Shown: positions 9,933 to 23,695, counted from the stretch's first letter. The stretch: DNA of 64,000 bases from Rhodamnia argentea (GCF_020921035.1 NC_063160.1:5476501-5540500), one strand, 5' to 3'. A program made the numbers and translations. The notes: generated from the letters alone by a model not told the origin.

Positions 9933-12900
9933 TTTCTCGAGAGCAGCTATACAAGAGCAGATTAATGGTGCATAGACGTGCCACTTTTGGGCATACCCAA
10001 TGTAAAAAATACGAAATGTTCAATTGTAAATTACATATTGAAATTCTGTGAGAGAAAATTACAGAACAATATATATGTCATTCCATCTCCCTTCTAGTGA
10101 TTTTTCTCATAAAAATAAATCAACTTATACGAACTGTAAGTCTGAAATTGAAAAAATGTAAAGAATGTTAGACAAAAATTTAGCTGCATATGAAAATATT
10201 AGGAATTTGTTTTCTGATTGGTTATTGCAATGGCTATTTATCATTTCTTTGTGCACACCCGAGCATAAAATTTAGTGTAATTTATCCCATTTCAGCTCTG
10301 TGAATTTTGCCAATTAAATTTGAAATATTTCCTTTAGTTGAATACGTTTTGGGGGCAACGAGGTAAAAATGTGGTGTGTAGGTGTGAAAATGTTACATAT
10401 GTTTGCCCAATGGTGAGACATTTTGATTGGATATTGAAGAATGGACCATGATATCTCAACTAACATCCAAGGATTACTGTAAACAGACTTCTACGCTCCA
10501 ATGAGTCCAATCCTTTATTGGTTTTTGTCAAACACCTTCTTGGACTAGATTGAAGAAAGGTCTGGTGGAGTTCATGAAGGAAACTGGAGTAGCTATATTT
10601 CCTGTGCTATAGATGTTGGACTAAGCATGGACAACAGAACATGGCTTTCAGTGGGATACTGCAATTATTTGTGCTGGATTTGATGTTGGATTAGGTTTTG
10701 TTTGTACTGTTCCTGTACTAACTGAATGTGGGAGATAAACTCCTATTTGCATGGAGGATTTTGGACATCTCAATTCTCCAACAAGTAGAGTCATAAAATG
10801 CAGATACAGAAGCACTGCTTAATCTCGAAGAACGCTCTTGATATTATGGATTCTTCTGACTGTCAGAAGGACGAGGCGTTTCCTGATGAGGGTCTGGTTA
10901 GGAACAAATTTGATGTTCTTTCTGAAGATTGTTTAATCCTTTTTGTTGGATAGAGTGTAAATTATTAGTTGCAAGCTGTATGTGTTGACCAGTTGTTCCT
11001 TATCTGCAGGGCATAACTCATCAAAGTAACCTTGTAGGCTGCTAATGAGGCAAATTTGCATTTGCAAAACAATCTCTGAAAATCACAATAGAAAGAACCA
11101 ATTGAGGAGTTTGTATGAGTTTCATCATCAGTTGATTCTTTCTTGCCTAAGATATCTTGATGGTTGGGGTTCTGATCTTAGCGGGGAAATGAAGGGTTTT
11201 AAGTGAGCCCTGTAAGCATGCAGAAATTAAAACAGTGAGTACTTTTAAATTTTCTTGTTTGCTTTACTTGATACTAAAGTGCAAGAAACAAAATGGATTG
11301 GAATGTGAAAGGGATGGTTTTCTGGATGGAAATCTAGCCACAATCGGCAAGCTTATCAGCTCTGTAGAATTGGGTTATCTAGTCAGCTTATTTCTTCTCT
11401 TAATATGTTTCACTGGGATCAAAGAAACGTCGCTTTTATGCATTGAACTTTTTTTGACCAGAGAGCTTCTTTGTGGGGCAAGTTGAACTTTATTTGCAGA
11501 TTCTATTCTTGATTCTCTTTGGATGATTGCTGGAGGCTACAACACTATCGGAAGTTCTCATGAAGCCATTAATGGGTTAGGATATTCTTTTCAGGATATT
11601 TCTTCATGTCAGCAGGTTCTTGCTGCAGTTGATCTTAATGGTGTCATTTAATTGGCATCCTCTTTTACTTGGAAGATCTAAGGGCTGGGTTGCTTGACAG
11701 ATTGTTCCTAAGAGAAAAAAAAATCTAATTGCGAGTAGCTTAAGGATTCAAAATCAATTCCTGGTTCTTCTGAGCTCGTTGAAGATGGAAAGGGGCTTGC
11801 TGCAGATTTTATGAGACTGAAGCTACGCGGAAGCATCATTTTGTAAACAGAAGTGTCCATGTCGCTTGGCTCAAGTTAGGTGATCATCATATTATGGGCA
11901 TTTCCCATCGAATTTTGAAATTAAGACCTGTCAGGAGGTCTAAGCAGGTTTTGCTATTGGCTGTTGGTACTAGATTAGATACTCGTGGAAATTACATATG
12001 AAACTGTTCACTTCTAAGAAAATTATTAGGAACAGAGGATGTTAATTGTTTTGGAGATAGTAATTCTATAGAATGGTGTAGGATCACTGTCAAATGTTTT
12101 AAAGTTTAAAATATTACATAAAGTCATGATTTAACATTTAATTACCGTAACACTCTCTGTCACGCGTAGCTAGACTTTGTCCTTACACTAAAGGGTGAAA
12201 ATATATGATGAGGATTTGAACTTAGACCTCTAGCACTAATACAATGTTAAAATTGTGTGGCAGTAACTGCAAGATTACAACTACCAGACATCAACTCGAG
12301 GGAGAGAATATGAAGTCCAAAAGTCATTCCCAATCAGATTGTGTGATTGTACAAGAGAGGATATTTGGTGTCCTAATTTCCATTTCGAATTGTTACATGG
12401 GTTTAATTTAGTTTTTTGAAAGTTTTGTTTTTGTTTGTTGATAATTCCTATAACATCCCTCTTATTCATGTTTTATAGCTATAAATACACTATGAATAAT
12501 TATAGTTTTCACATGGAAATTTTGACTTGTTCCACATTTATAATTTTCGAGCTTCAAATTTTACTTCATAATAGCGTGTAGTAAATGACTAAAATTCTGC
12601 TCTGCGAAAGCGAGTCGCTGAATTGTCTCTCTGTGTCATGCCAAAAATACTTATGCATCGATCACACAGCTCCCGTGGCGTAACCGATTAATCACATTCC
12701 GAAGGTTTCAGGGACCTGAGTCTCCTTAACTGGGTTGTTGCAAGAGAAGGAAAAGTGGTTTCATTGAGCCATATCATAAGCAACTGGCAAACCCTAATTT
12801 TATTGGTTTTGTGGAGAAGGTGTTAATCGAACTTCTGTCAACGTCGTTGTCACATTTTATCACATTAGTTTTCCTAGAGTAACCTAGGACTACGCTGCTG

Positions 12901-13555
12901 GCCAAAAAAAGATGAAAGAAACCTAAGACTATGCTGCTGGCCCCAATAAAAAGATAAACTAGAACTATCTGAACTTTGATTGGCCCCATGTGTCGGCAAT
13001 CAGACAAAGGACAGAAGACCGGCACTAGGAATTTCTTAAGATGAATGTTAAATTATTTGGTATCATCCAACTTGAAAATTGTGATTTGCACCATTCAAAT
13101 CTAATTCATGAGAGGAATCCATGCGAGAGACTAGTTGAGCTGTCGAACCAGATATTTCAAAATCTGTTAAAAAGATCATGTAGGAGCTTAACCCTCCAGA
13201 ACAGGCTTACTTAAAATTTCTTTCTTGAGCATAACCAGAATTCTACACTGGACTATAAATTTGTGGATGTAACCATGTCAAACAGACTAGAGAAGACAGC
13301 AAAACAGAAACCAGAAAACATGGAAAAAAGCAGTAAGAGAGATAAGGATTAGAATTGCTGATATAGCACCTGGAAGTGCTCTTCCCCATCTTGGCCTTCG
13401 CATGACATCCAAATCGAGTACTCGACCAATTTTAGCCGTGATGTGGAAGCGGTAATAGGGCTAGTGAAGCGAAATCGTTACAAATCCCCTTGAACGTGTA
13501 AAACGGAACTAAATAGTATCAATATGAGGTAATGAAATTCGAATGGGTGCATTGT
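9933..13555. other. 3' UTR of the PPR gene, then gene-poor DNA
   Basis: The first part is presumably 3' UTR. After about 10.1 kb I see only short frames without motifs. Parts of 10.5-12.0 kb have a more balanced base composition than the flanks and could be an old transposon, a non-coding transcript or decayed gene sequence, but nothing was recognised. No RNA gene or clear repeat was identified. Confidence 0.4.
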
Positions 13556-13563
13556 TTGACTCC

Positions 13564-13680
13564 CGATACAACTGTAGCAATCTGTAGAAGATTAGCATGG
13601 CCCTGGCAAAAGGATGACATCTACAAATCGAGATACTTGAATTGGATAAACAAGAAGTTTAAGCTTCTTTTTTTTTTTTT
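13564..13680 (+). pseudogene. U6 snRNA pseudogene
   Basis: The sequence keeps the hallmark AGAAGATTAGCATGGCCC, then GCAAAAGGATGACAT and ACAAATCGAGA, in U6 order, and runs into a T tract (about 13664-13686). Differences from U6 include an insertion after GATACA that disrupts the ACAGAGA region, GGCCCTGG for GGCCCCTGC, and an altered 3' stem. No plant upstream sequence element or TATA box was found at the expected positions. It is therefore read as a retrocopied or decayed U6, not a working gene. Confidence 0.8.
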
Positions 13681-14315
13681 TTTTTTGAGAAGTTTGCGCT
13701 ATTAGAGTGAGAATAGGCTAAGGAAAGATCATTTCTTTGATAGAGAGCATGAGCATACGATTGGTAGGACAAGAATTATGGATATCACCCACATGCAATC
13801 TAAAAAAAAATAGATATCGGTAATGTCCATTAATCCATCTCAATAAAGGCATGCTTAGAAAAAGTTTCCTGCAATTACAAATTGAAGTAGACATGACCCT
13901 CTCTTATGAAAAAAGAAAAAAAGACAACCATGAGACAAAAATATTAAAATTTCATATACATATGTGGGTAAGTTCTTAGGAAGCACAAATAGACCGTGAG
14001 TTTAAACAAGAAAACAAGCATATAAAGAGATACATACGCATACATCTGAAACTAATCAATGCCTATAAAAAAAATGAATAAATAAAATCGTCATTCCAAA
14101 AGAGTTTCCTAAATAATATCATAATTTTTGAAATAATTTGCTTCTGCTTCAGCTTAAGTTAAATTTCAGTCCAATCTTAAGTGCCAGCATGATTCACAGC
14201 CCTCGTGAGGCAGGGGAAAGCAGAGTCGAATGAAGGCCGGCCAAGCTCTAGGAGCATACCAAACAAAATGCTACTTGCCCCAGTTATGTAGATTATTGTT
14301 TTCTTTTTTTCCTTT

Positions 14316-14748
14316 TTATACCAAACGATTGCTACTTGCCCTCGCCAGCCTCGGGCAAGGGTCTCCAAGCGAGGGTGAGGGTTGTCTTCGCCAACCCAGC
14401 CCTGGGCATCCCTTGCTTGAGGCGGCGAGGGCAGCACTCTCTTGAGGCCAGCGAGGAAAAAAGGAAAAAGGATAAAAAAATAAAGAAATAAAACAAAAGA
14501 AAAGAAAAATTAAAAATAAATAAAAATCTTGAAAATAAAATAAAATTTTAATACAATTCTCCACGCCAACACCGACAATGGCATGTAAGATGGTTGACGT
14601 CCACATTAGCGATTTTCAGCTAAAAGAAGTCAGATAGACTCAATTGGCAAAATGTGAAATGGTTTATGATTCAATCTTACAACATTAAAATGTTTAGGAT
14701 TGAATTGGTAAAAGTGCAATAGGTTTAAGACTTTTTGGACAATTTTCT
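14316..14748. mobile_element. Truncated MITE: GC-rich core plus one subrepeat arm
   Basis: A CTCGCC/GGCGAGG-rich core (about 14335-14455) is followed by a purine tract and then an arm with repeated TTAGGATTGAATTGG-like blocks, ending in TTTTTGGACAATTTTC. That terminus matches, inverted, the ends of other elements in this window (for example at 43091). The opposite arm is missing or too diverged to see. Confidence 0.55.
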
Positions 14749-16461
14749 CTAATAAAAGGCTAGCGTACTTAGACAATAATAGATAATATGCTAATGGTGC
14801 CAAAATCATAATCTTACACCTTTTCGATTACATGGAGATAAGTGGTGGCATTGGGCAAAGTTAGTTATTGAGAGTGGAAGCAGGTTACGAATTTGATTGA
14901 TTAACCCTGATTTGGTGTTGTGATTTATCAGTTTTGGGTTTCCAAAGGGAGATAAGATAGAGATGTGTTGAGAGTCCCAAAGCCTAGTCTTGTATACCCA
15001 TACCTAATTGAGTTAATTTCAATTGATCACTCTGCCTTAGAGAGTCTAATCGAGGTGTTGATGCCCTTTACTAAGACTTACATGAGGTTTGGTTGGTGGG
15101 AACAGTGATTCTATTACAATAGAGAAAAAGCTTTTCCACAACCATCGTGGCCGATCATAATCTAGAGTCCGAACTAACCGAGTAAGTTTAAATTATTACA
15201 TAGTGCACTCACATAATTAAATAATGGCAATCAGAAAAATCAACTAACTATACTTATATAATTAAATTGATAATCTAAGTTCATTCACTAAGATTAAGAA
15301 CAATTGCTTTATAGATTGAACTATTCTATTTAGTTCCTAATGATTGATTATCACTTAAGAAATATCCTATAATAGTAATTAGTTCATTATCATGTCATAT
15401 AACTTACAGTTGCTATAACTCATATTAATCATACATTCATGACATTACTCCATAATTTCAAAATTTGCCAACCTGTCACACAAAAAGTGCCTAGATGACA
15501 TCCTTAAATTGCACTTTCAAGTTAACTTCTGAAACTTAGTTGAACCAATTGAAATGTTCAAACTCGATTCTACTTTCTTTCTTCTTCTTTTTTTCCAATA
15601 AAGGTTTATGGCTTGATCAAACCAATCGAACAGTTTAGAATCCAATTTCATTCGGCACACAAAGTTTAAGACCTATGGTGCAATTCGTCTAGATTTAGAA
15701 ACACTTAATTGCAGGTGCACCCGCTTTTTAGTTTTAATTATGAGATACCTCAAAGTGGATGTAAAAGCAAATAACGCAAAGTTAGTCCCGCCAATTGCCA
15801 CCAAATTGCATGAAACCGAACTCATGCGATCCCCAAACGAGCCACGCTTCACGCCATATGGCTCGGGGCAAGAGGATTATTCCGTCCAATCGCTGTCTCG
15901 AGAGTCTAGAAGCCAGACATAAATTTTGTCTTCAATTGCGTGACAGAAGTACGGTGGTGGGCCGCCCGGTACCGCAAAGTCCGGCTCGAGAAACAAGGGA
16001 AACCTTAATTTAAGCTTTCGTAACGACGTCTTACGTCCGATAAAAATAATAAATTGCAACGACATTTTGATGTCATTTTCAGGGACGTCCGGACGGAGAA
16101 ATGCTGAAAAAGCGTGTCGCGTTCTTTGGAGACCGCTTCCAATCATGGGGCTAATTATTGAATCGATCGGTAGTGCGATCCAAGGATGATCTCTCCACTG
16201 GAAAGTATTACATTAAGGAAGGAAGGTCGATCCGTGGATCTTGGTCCGAATGTTGCAGACAAGATTCCACGTTGCTTCTACTCTCAATTAGTTTATGATC
16301 TAATAGGTATTTGTTCGAGGCAAAGGTTTATGTCTAAATTGATAACGGTATTGGGTTGTTGCACCTTATCGCGTGAGGAAGAGGCTATTGGAACGGCCGA
16401 CAAAGTTTAACTTCATTACGGCTTCCGTTGATAATTGCACTTTCTAAGATGCCCCTTAAAT
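14749..16461. other. No gene seen
   Basis: AT-rich intergenic DNA. Open frames around 15740-16150 on both strands are short, mutually overlapping and lack motifs. Confidence 0.4.
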
Positions 16462-16697
16462 TCCGTTTGTTTCGAAAAAACAATTGATTTGGAAAAAAAT
16501 TTCCTAAAAATGATCGCATGTAGCGTTTGAAATAATTAGTCAATGAAAGTTATTTTTATTACCGAGTACAATTTGTGTCTAAACATTTACGTAGACGAAA
16601 TAAATATTTTTCATTCATTCGTTTTTATAATTGATACAAGCGGTCTTTTTTGGAAAAACATTTTTCAAATCACTTATTTTTTGAAAAACAAACGGAT
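16462..16697. mobile_element. Small MITE, family with TCCGTTTGTTT ends
   Basis: About 235 bp with imperfect terminal inverted repeats: left TTCCGTTTGTTTCGAAAAAA, right (reverse complement) ATCCGTTTGTTTTTCAAAAA. A second copy with related ends and interior (AATTAGT, GTAGA, TCATTC blocks) is at 46556-46795. No target duplication could be fixed. Confidence 0.65.
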
Positions 16698-17341
16698 CTT
16701 TGATATTGAGTATCGACTGGCTCCGCTAACTCATCGAGGTTATGAAAAGCCACTCCATGACTGCCGATTTTCATAGTTGATCGTACTCTGAAGGACCAAC
16801 CACAACCTGAGTTCGATCTAATTGTAAGGGCCGAACTCATGTAAACAGTTCTGTCCATGTGCATCGGGCTAGACTCTACTCACAGAATAGCGTCGCGGTC
16901 GTTCAAACGAAGAATTTATTGCAGCTTAACTAAGCATTTAACCTGCCGGACGCCTCTGCGTCAATTTGTCCCTTTCTGTCGCCCTATTCTTAAGGACATC
17001 ACTGGCTTTGCTAGAATGCATGCAATATCGCCCCCGTGCGAGTTGTTTCGTGTTCGACTAGACGTATTGAATTTTCCGGCGCGATGAACAACCCAAACCC
17101 AAACCCATTTTTCTCGTCACCGCTCGTTTTGGTGTGCTATAATTTAAGCGCAGACGACACGCATTATGCAATTTTGTGCTATGTCATGAATGGTATAATG
17201 TGATAGTAATTCCAGAGGGATTATACATTCAACTAATGATAGCTTGTATGGAGATGTCTTCATCAATTTTAAAGATAATTGAAACCTATCCTTAAATGAA
17301 GGTACTTTTCCCTTTTTTCTTCTTTGATCTTATTTTGTAAT
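16698..17341. other. No gene seen
   Basis: Short frames only (for example 16857-17087 on plus), without recognisable motifs or codon pattern. Confidence 0.35.
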
Positions 17342-17697
17342 GGGGAAAAAGACAACAAAAATCCTAAATTATGTCAATTATGACACATCTAGCCCAAACA
17401 TTTTCTGGTGATTACAAAAAAAATCCAAATTTATACCCATGTGACACATTTGCACCAAGATGTTACTTTGCAACATCAAAAACCCTAAAATTTTTACCAA
17501 TGTAACATATTTACCGCAAATTTTAAGATAAATGTGTCTCGCATATACAAGTTTATGATTTTTAGTGTCACAAGAAAAAAATTTGAGGTAAATATGTCAC
17601 AAGTGTACAAGATTGGAGTTTTCGGTGTCACCGAAAAATGTTTGGGGAAAATGTTGTCATAGTGGGAATAGTTTAGGGTTTTGGTGGCTTTTACCCT
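17342..17697. mobile_element. Foldback MITE, about 356 bp
   Basis: The two halves are inverted copies. The left starts GGGGAAAAAGACAACAAAAA and the right, reversed, AGGGTAAAAGCCACCAAAAC; both continue with CTAAA-, GACACAT- and CCAAACATTTT-type blocks in the same order. Each arm contains about two longer subrepeats. No clean target duplication was found, so the ends are approximate. Confidence 0.7.
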
Positions 17698-18106
17698 TTT
17701 TTTATACTTGACAAAAGTCCAATAAAAGGAAAAGAACACTTGAATTCATTTTCTTGTCAAGTTCAATGCAACTTTCCATATCGTTTTACTACACTTTTCA
17801 ATCATACAAGGTCGTAATCACATATAAATGTGTTATCCTATAGTTCTTTAAACTCGTAAAGATCCATCTAGGATTTTTTTTTCTATTAAAGTAAGTTTAG
17901 TTTTGGCTTTATTTAAATGGGTAAAGACATACAATTGACAATACAAGCCAAAACAAAAAGTAAGAATAAACAAATAAAAAACACAAGAAAGGATATTGTC
18001 CTTTAGCACCTAGGACCAATTAACATATACTTAGAGGAAAAGTTTACAAAGTAAGAGGTCAATAAAATAACAAAGAAGCAAATAATGAAAAGAAGAAAGG
18101 GAAGGG

Positions 18107-20871
18107 TGTTGACACCTAAATTTTGATTTCTCCTTATTCATTTATTTTGCATAAAAATCTGGAGTTAAATTTTAATTCCTACAAAAAATAATAGCTCATC
18201 TTTTTCATTTAATTTTAGTATTCATGCATTGCATTTTGCATTGGACCACCGACGGCAGAAGATTTGAGCTTGATTTGTTAGATGATATGAGCTTAAATAA
18301 AAAAACCGGCAATTCAAAGAAGAATTTGGGGCTATTTTAAGCTTATAGGCCTTAATTAAAAATGTCAATTATTATGTGCCAAAAATTTCAATCAAATTAA
18401 TGCAATTGGATCCTTTGGGACTTAATTGATCACATACTTTGATCCCGGGTTTGTTTGGCAGGATTAACAAAACTTAAGCCCCAAGCTTGCAAAGCTTTTC
18501 TCTATAAATAGAGCTCTTTCACTAGGGTTTTGGGGGGAGGCAAAAAAATTTCTGCACACAAAAAGGAGGTTCACGTGAGATTTTGGGGACAAGGGAGAGC
18601 ATACACGGTTGAGAGAGAATTCACGTAAAAGAGGAGGAGACTATTTTTAGAATTCCACTACGGGAGTTGCTGCTGCACCGGAGACATCAAATACCAGTAT
18701 TGAAGACTCGCATTTGCTCACTACTGGACCGTTCTTCAGCCACTGTTCTGTGGCAAATTGCAGTACGTGAGTCCATAGTCGAACCTATCCGCGAAGGTTA
18801 TTGTATCAAACGGATCAACGTTCAAAGCGTGAATATTCGAGTTCCGTGCAAAGTTCGATTAGCAAAGACGATACCTGGTTCAAGGTAAAGCTTTCTAACA
18901 CTGAATTTTCACTAGCCTAGTTGGTTGATTCGCATATGTTAATGAATGTTTTTGCATGTTTGAGTATATCATCGGATATTTGTTATCATGGGCTGTTTCT
19001 AGAGCTGTTTGTGAGTTAATTTGTCCTTATATGGGTCTTGAAATCTGCTGCTATTCCAAATTCATTCCACGGCTGATTTTTCTGCAAGTTGACGTCAACA
19101 TAACCTTTTTTTTTTTTTTTTACGATTGCTGATCAGCGTATGCTTCTTTGTTCACTATTGGGGCTGATTTGCATGTTATTTTGAGCCAATTATCCTTGCC
19201 GTTCGGTGCTGTTTGGGGAAGCGCGATGTAAAGGTCCAAAATTTTTGCAAAATTCTCTGAATCGAACATCAACAAGAGCTGCAAGTTCCACCCGCGGATT
19301 GATCTTTCGAACTTGGCAATTGATTCTCCAAATTAGATAAATTATAGTTGCTCAAATTAAAATCTCGAATTTGGGAGCATCTCGGGATATTGTGCATATA
19401 TACTTTCAGATCACTTTGAGCATATCTATGAGAAAGTTTGTTGCTTAAATCTGGTATGTTCGAGAATTTCTGAGTAAATCTGGGATATCATCCTTATCTT
19501 TTTGGATGCTTAGCATATCATCTGGTAATTTGATTGTGAAGTGATTTGGATCATGTCTGCAAGATAGCAATAGAATTTTTTAAAATGTTTGAGCATATTT
19601 CGTAGCCTAATAGGACTTTCGAATATATCAGGTATATCTATTCGGATATTGGAACACATCTTTAAAATTTGGAAAGCTATCTAATATACTTTGAAAAATT
19701 TCAGAAGATAATCTTTCCATATTTTAAAAGATTTGAAATCCTTTTTGGATAGGAGCTTATCTCCTTGAAAATTTCAAAATCCCTTAAGGATTTTAAAAAT
19801 TCAATAAATATTTGCACATCTTTAAACAAAACTGCCCATAACACATGCTCCCCAATTATGCCTTGTCCCTCGGAAAACGTACATTAAAGGCAACATATGG
19901 CTTCGATCTCGAAGTACGATCGTGCCCGTACGTGTGAATTAGATATCAAATCCTCGATCTCGAGGAGCGGATCGCTAATTCCTAAATAGAATTTCAAGGT
20001 TTGTCCTATGTATATAGGGACGACGGTAATTCTATAATATATTCACTTGCTAACCCTAATCTCGGGGGATGTTGTGAACAAAAATCGGAATTTCGGATTT
20101 AAAGGTGTTTTATGGGCAATATTGTTTATTTTTGTTCAAATTTCATTGTTTTCATGGTTTAAATAAATTCCTAAAAAATCCCAAAAAAGATGTCACATTT
20201 TCTTAAGCTAAATCACATTTCTCTTCACTTTTTGCATGAAAATAATGTCTAATAAAATTAGGACTTTGAGAAATCAATTTCTTAAGTTAAATTAGATGTT
20301 ACTTCACGTTAGAGTAGTTTTTACCTTTATTTTTTCATGAATCCGAAAATACACAAAAATATACCAAAAAATACCATCCACGTTGCATAGCATTATAGTT
20401 TAGTTTGCATTATTATATTTTCTTTGTCATGCATATTTGCCACGTCATTATGCCATGTCACGTAGTTTTGCCATGTCATTACATCTCATTTGTCATATAG
20501 GTAGATTGCATTAGCATTGCATTTAATAAAAGAAAACCCCAAAAAAAATTTTAATTCAAATCATCAAACTAAGGATTTTTCATGAAAATCGGGTACCGAA
20601 AGGGCATTAATTGAAAAGTTAATGTAACCAAGTCCCCGAATCCATTTAATCTCTGGTTCGTATGAAATAAAGTATTTTCTTCCGAATACTTTATTTAGGT
20701 TTCTAATCTACCTACCATAAAAGATTAGTGGCGGCTCTAATTTAAAATCTTGGCATGTAATTGAATCTAAGTTGCGATTCGGTAGGACTTGGGAGAGTCC
20801 GAATTAGGTTAGTTAATCTAATTAACCTAATAATCCGTTAATCTGGAAAATTCAATTTTTAGGTCGCGACA
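18107..20871. mobile_element. Solo LTR, 2,765 bp, probably Gypsy-type
   Basis: It begins TGTTGACACC and ends GGTCGCGACA, the TG...CA ends of an LTR, and is bounded by a perfect 5-bp duplication AAGGG (18102-18106 and 20872-20876). Inside is a TATA box TATAAATA (18503-18510), followed by a leader-like segment with a donor site CAAG|GTAAAG near 18884. This looks like a promoter, leader exon and intron inside a long LTR. No internal coding region flanks it, so it is read as a solo LTR from unequal recombination. One caution is that the left flank is purine-rich and resembles a polypurine tract, so a truncated element is possible. The class is assigned from LTR length and end sequence only. Confidence 0.75.
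18503..18510 (+). promoter_or_regulatory. TATA box inside the long solo LTR
   Basis: TATAAATA within CTCTATAAATAGAGCTC, an inverted repeat around the box, about 395 bp into the LTR. It is consistent with an LTR promoter driving transcription to the right. Confidence 0.55.
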
Positions 20872-21062
20872 AAGGGCAAATTGTTCTTTGACACTTGACA
20901 CTCATCCATATAAAGGTAACCTGTAGGCTGTGTTTAGGTAATACTTTTTCTTACTTTAGTGATCTCATATCGTTGAGAAAATCCATGATGCTGTGTTTTG
21001 TATATGAGAAAATAACCAGAAACTAATAATAAGTGTGTTTAACCATGTAGAATGAACGACTT

Positions 21063-21445
21063 CGGGATAAGAACACTACAAGCACCCTAACTTTTATACG
21101 GGGCTTAATTGAGTGGCATAACTTTTTTTTAGACTACTTAAGTGTCATGAGTACGGTGTCATAACTTTCAACCAATCACTTGAATGTCATAACTTTTAAA
21201 AAACATTCACCCAAAGTTGCAAAAATCCAAGATGGCATATCACTTACGATGAACGTTGTGATGAAGGTTGTGAAAAAGTTAAGGCATTCAAGTAATTGAT
21301 TAAAAGTTATAATACTCAAGTAATTGAAAAAAAAAATTGCAACCCTTAAGTGAGCATCATACATAAGTGATGACATTCATATGATTGAAGAAAAAGTTAT
21401 GGCGAGCACCACACAAAATTATAGCACTGGTAGTGCCCTTTTCCC
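21063..21445. mobile_element. Foldback MITE, about 383 bp
   Basis: Ends are inverted relatives: left CGGGATAAGAACACTACAAG, right reversed GGGAAAAGGGCACTACCAG. Inside, ACTTAAGTG and GTCATAACTTTT-type blocks recur in both arms in opposite orientation. Candidate 9-bp target duplication GAACGACTT (21054-21062) versus GAACAATTT (21446-21454), 7 of 9 identical. It is related in style to the element at 45928-46320. Confidence 0.65.
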
Positions 21446-22155
21446 GAACAATTTTTATATGCACAAAGCATATGCAGATAGTGCTATAAACAAGATTTTT
21501 AAAGCATATAAAGACAATGACTCTACAGAAGGAGAACAAACTATTGGACAGGAAATGGTCTACGTCTGGAAGGACCATTGTAAAAGAAGAACAAGATATA
21601 GAATGAGAGTTCGTCAAAACTTGGATGGACAAATAGGATGTGAATAGTCTGCATATCAAAAGGACATCAGTGTGCCTAGAACAGCCATCTTGCAAAAGGT
21701 GAACAAACCGTAGAACGATATTTCATGAGAAGTCTAGAAGGACCATTTTTGCAGAAGCATTACATGGTATAGACAAAGTAGCTGGTCCTACAACGAGATT
21801 CTACAATCCTAATGGGAAGGCCTAGCTCTTTCTCAATTTGAATTGGACTGAAGCTTGTGTTTTACAACTGTCTTCAGGTGTTGGAATTTGCTAGAAGCAA
21901 CCTGTAGTAAATCAGAATTGTTTTGCCATTTTTTTTTAACAAAAAAAAATTCATGTCAATGCCGAGGTGCCATGTAGAACGGACAACGTTCACATGAGTA
22001 ATTTTCGATCTAAACTGGCTGGATATACTAAATTGGTATCAATGTAAATAAAGATTTAGAACTAAATTGGTCCAATTGAAAAGATTAAAACTAGAGATGA
22101 TAAAATGGGTCTATAACCCATATTTGACCCATATTTAATGATGATGGATCATAAA

Positions 22156-23695
22156 TGTGACAATTTGATTTTAAGTTTACGACCGGAATAGTTAATTTCG
22201 GCTTGAATAAGTGGGGAGTAATATTTAGAAATTATATTTTGGGACTAATGTAAATGGCGCGGAGAATTATTGAAGAAAGTACAGGGGTGCCTATAATTAG
22301 TTTCGATCCCGTAGAGCTCAATTATGTGAAAAATATGGGCACCTAGTGTTATTTTCTTTTTGGAAGATCAAAGACACATGGAATTTGCATGTTGGACAAG
22401 TGTAATAATCCCTCCTTGCGTGAGTGACAAGTGTCAGCCATGCACAAGCCTCCCCCAACCACTGTATGAGATTGAAATTTTCTCTCTCTTGCCCATTTTG
22501 CAAGAAACTAAGAGTACTCTTTCTCTCCTCTCCTCTCTCCCTCTCTCTTAGCCTTGGCTCTCTCTTTCCCTATCGGCGACACAAAGAAAAGGAGGAGCGT
22601 TGGCTTGATTTGGTTACGATTTCACTTCCATTTTCTTCATGCTTCAACCTAAGGCGAGTGGAACACTAACCTTTACCACTAGATCAGCTATTGTCATTGA
22701 TTTGTGCGAGACGACACAGGGTGATCAAAAGAAATGCCGAATTAAAGTTGTTCTTGCACGGTGAAGGGACGACTTTGCATGTTCTATTTGCTTGTTAAAT
22801 TGGGGTCTTATGGCTATGGGAAATCGAGGTTTGAAAGCTGATCGTCTTAGTTGCCGTTGAAATAAGGTGAATTGAAGCTAGTAAAGGGGCGGTCGGCCGT
22901 GAGCTTGAGAGATTGATTGTGTAGTTTCGTGGCTAGCATGTTTAATTCATTGCTTGATTTAGTATCCTTGAGGCATAGGCAACTAGGAATTGGAGCTTAG
23001 CTGTCCTAATTGTAATTGGACCGATGTGACTCGGAGATTGAGGTTGCATAGGCGTTCGACCGTGGGGCTTTGGGGAGCTATTTGTGACGTTTGTTGTTTA
23101 TGTTGGCGTGTCTGACTGATTATTTGGGTATCATGTAATAGCTAGCTCATGCCGTTGGTGGACTTGCGAGTGAACGGTTATACCGATTGGTCCTTGGCTA
23201 TTTAGACGCTTATTGACGTGGGTATGCTCCCCGATCATATGATGAATGGATGGTTTAGTTGTTTAGGTTAGCAGTTTTACTTGCGGAGGTTATGGCTCAC
23301 TGTTTTTTGTTGCTCTCTTTTCACATTAGCTACTCAGATGTGGTCAGGCGTGGCAGTGGTGGTGCCATGGATGATGGTGGTATTAGTTCGGTGGTAGAAA
23401 CGTTTTGTAGACTCCTAGTTGTTGTCTTTTGATAAGAAATGCTGCAACTGTTTATATATATATATATATATATTTGTTATGGTAATTAGTGCACTCATTC
23501 AATGTGTTATATGAAAATGTTTGTACTATAGGTTAGTACAACTTATTAACGCCATACCTATAGGTGACGTGTCTACCGTTTCAATGCACTTGTATGGTGC
23601 CTGTTTTCATGTAGTCTTCCGCATGTGCTGTATGATATATGTAATATCAGATTAAAGAAGAGCATGTTAGTACGGTGGCATCTTGGGACGTTACA
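22156..23695. mobile_element. Solo LTR, 1,540 bp
   Basis: Starts TGTGACAATTTGATTTTAAG and ends GGGACGTTACA, bounded by a perfect 5-bp duplication ATAAA (22151-22155, 23696-23700). The style resembles Gypsy (chromovirus-like) LTRs, which is an inference. A CT-rich stretch (22510-22550) and a (TA)n tract (about 23453-23473) lie inside. It is inserted in the left part of the hAT-like MITE. No internal retroelement genes are present. Confidence 0.8.

Noticed and set aside
14177-14606. Frames in the GC-rich patch
   Set aside because: They lie in a MITE core and A/T tracts; low-complexity translation.
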